The notes under the pieces were generated by a model. The model searched no databases. It saw only the letters and a program-made list of their open reading frames with translations, and was not told where the DNA came from. From the NCBI GenBank assembly GCA_020852925.1, contig JADYZU010000075.1, positions 1-64,000 on the forward strand: a stretch of 64,000 nt of DNA, in the 5' to 3' direction. This stretch comes from Rubellimicrobium sp. GTDB lineage: Bacteria > Pseudomonadota > Alphaproteobacteria > Rhodobacterales > Rhodobacteraceae. Position numbers and translations under genes: made by a program. Of this stretch, positions 63,953-64,000 are shown one piece after another. Each line of letters begins with the position of its first letter. The first letter of the stretch is position 1.

Positions 63953-64000
63953 CAGCCCCCCGTCATCGGCGGAAAGAACGCGACCTCGCGCACACCCGCC
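63952..64000 (-). CDS. moaD: MoaD, 3' end only
   Basis: Only the last 15 complete codons are inside the window, reading AGVREVAFFPPMTGG and a stop. The FFPP-x-TGG ending with the terminal Gly-Gly that is thiocarboxylated is diagnostic of MoaD, and the TGATG junction with moaE supports it. The rest lies beyond the right edge. Confidence 0.85.
   Translation of the reverse strand, partial: AGVREVAFFPPMTGG

Overview
The window is about 64 kb of very GC-rich chromosome from an alphaproteobacterium, almost certainly a Rhodobacterales/Rhodobacteraceae member. The pointers are a SAM/SAH riboswitch in front of metK (a class described from that order), the oxygen-dependent Cob-type cobalamin gene set, a clade I nosRZDFYLX cluster with pseudoazurin, adjacent phaA and phaB, and a characteristic intergenic repeat. 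No phage, transposase, CRISPR array or rRNA gene was seen.

Layout. 1-14 kb is mostly housekeeping: a truncated unknown gene, miaB, an OmpA-like protein paired with a lipoprotein that shares a small Cys-bracketed module, phoH-ybeY-corC-lnt, riboswitch-metK, trmB, nagB, an acyl-CoA synthetase and an ABC exporter. tRNA-Gly(CCC) and tRNA-Ser(CGA) follow. 15.7-20.1 kb looks like a decaying inositol/rhizopine-type catabolic locus. It has an intact MocA-like oxidoreductase, an HpaI-type aldolase and an IolE/MocC-like enzyme, mixed with remnants of iolG, an aldehyde dehydrogenase, a MocD-like desaturase and a MocE-like Rieske ferredoxin. A large AceE/transketolase-like enzyme and a BtpA protein sit beside it.

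23.4-43.5 kb is a cobalamin island: cobF-cbtA-cbtB, DUF1636, cobA-B-M-E-L, cobK (inverted), cobJ-I-H-N-W-DUF1636, cobO, nnrS, cobQ, the threonine-phosphate decarboxylase and a PduX/BluE-type kinase. Two cobalamin riboswitches drive the cbtB-cbtA-cobF and DUF1636-cobW-cobN-H-I-J transcription units. A urea-transporter homologue links this island to the nitrous oxide reductase operon (nosR-Z-D-F-Y-L-X, 44.5-53.4 kb). A perfect FNR/NnrR-type box precedes nosR, and pseudoazurin, a probable electron donor, is divergent from it.

54-64 kb returns to core functions: a TPR protein overlapping ispE, a polyprenyl diphosphate synthase, DUF2007 plus a tRNA-modification-type methyltransferase, DUF465, an ATP-grasp-like protein, phaB, phaA, an EAL protein with a degenerate motif, moaE and the 3' end of moaD.

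Together the genes describe a denitrifying (at least N2O-reducing), PHB-forming bacterium making B12 by the aerobic route. Genes are tightly packed, with many 1-, 4- or 8-nt stop/start overlaps. Families were assigned by reading translations and motifs, without database searches.
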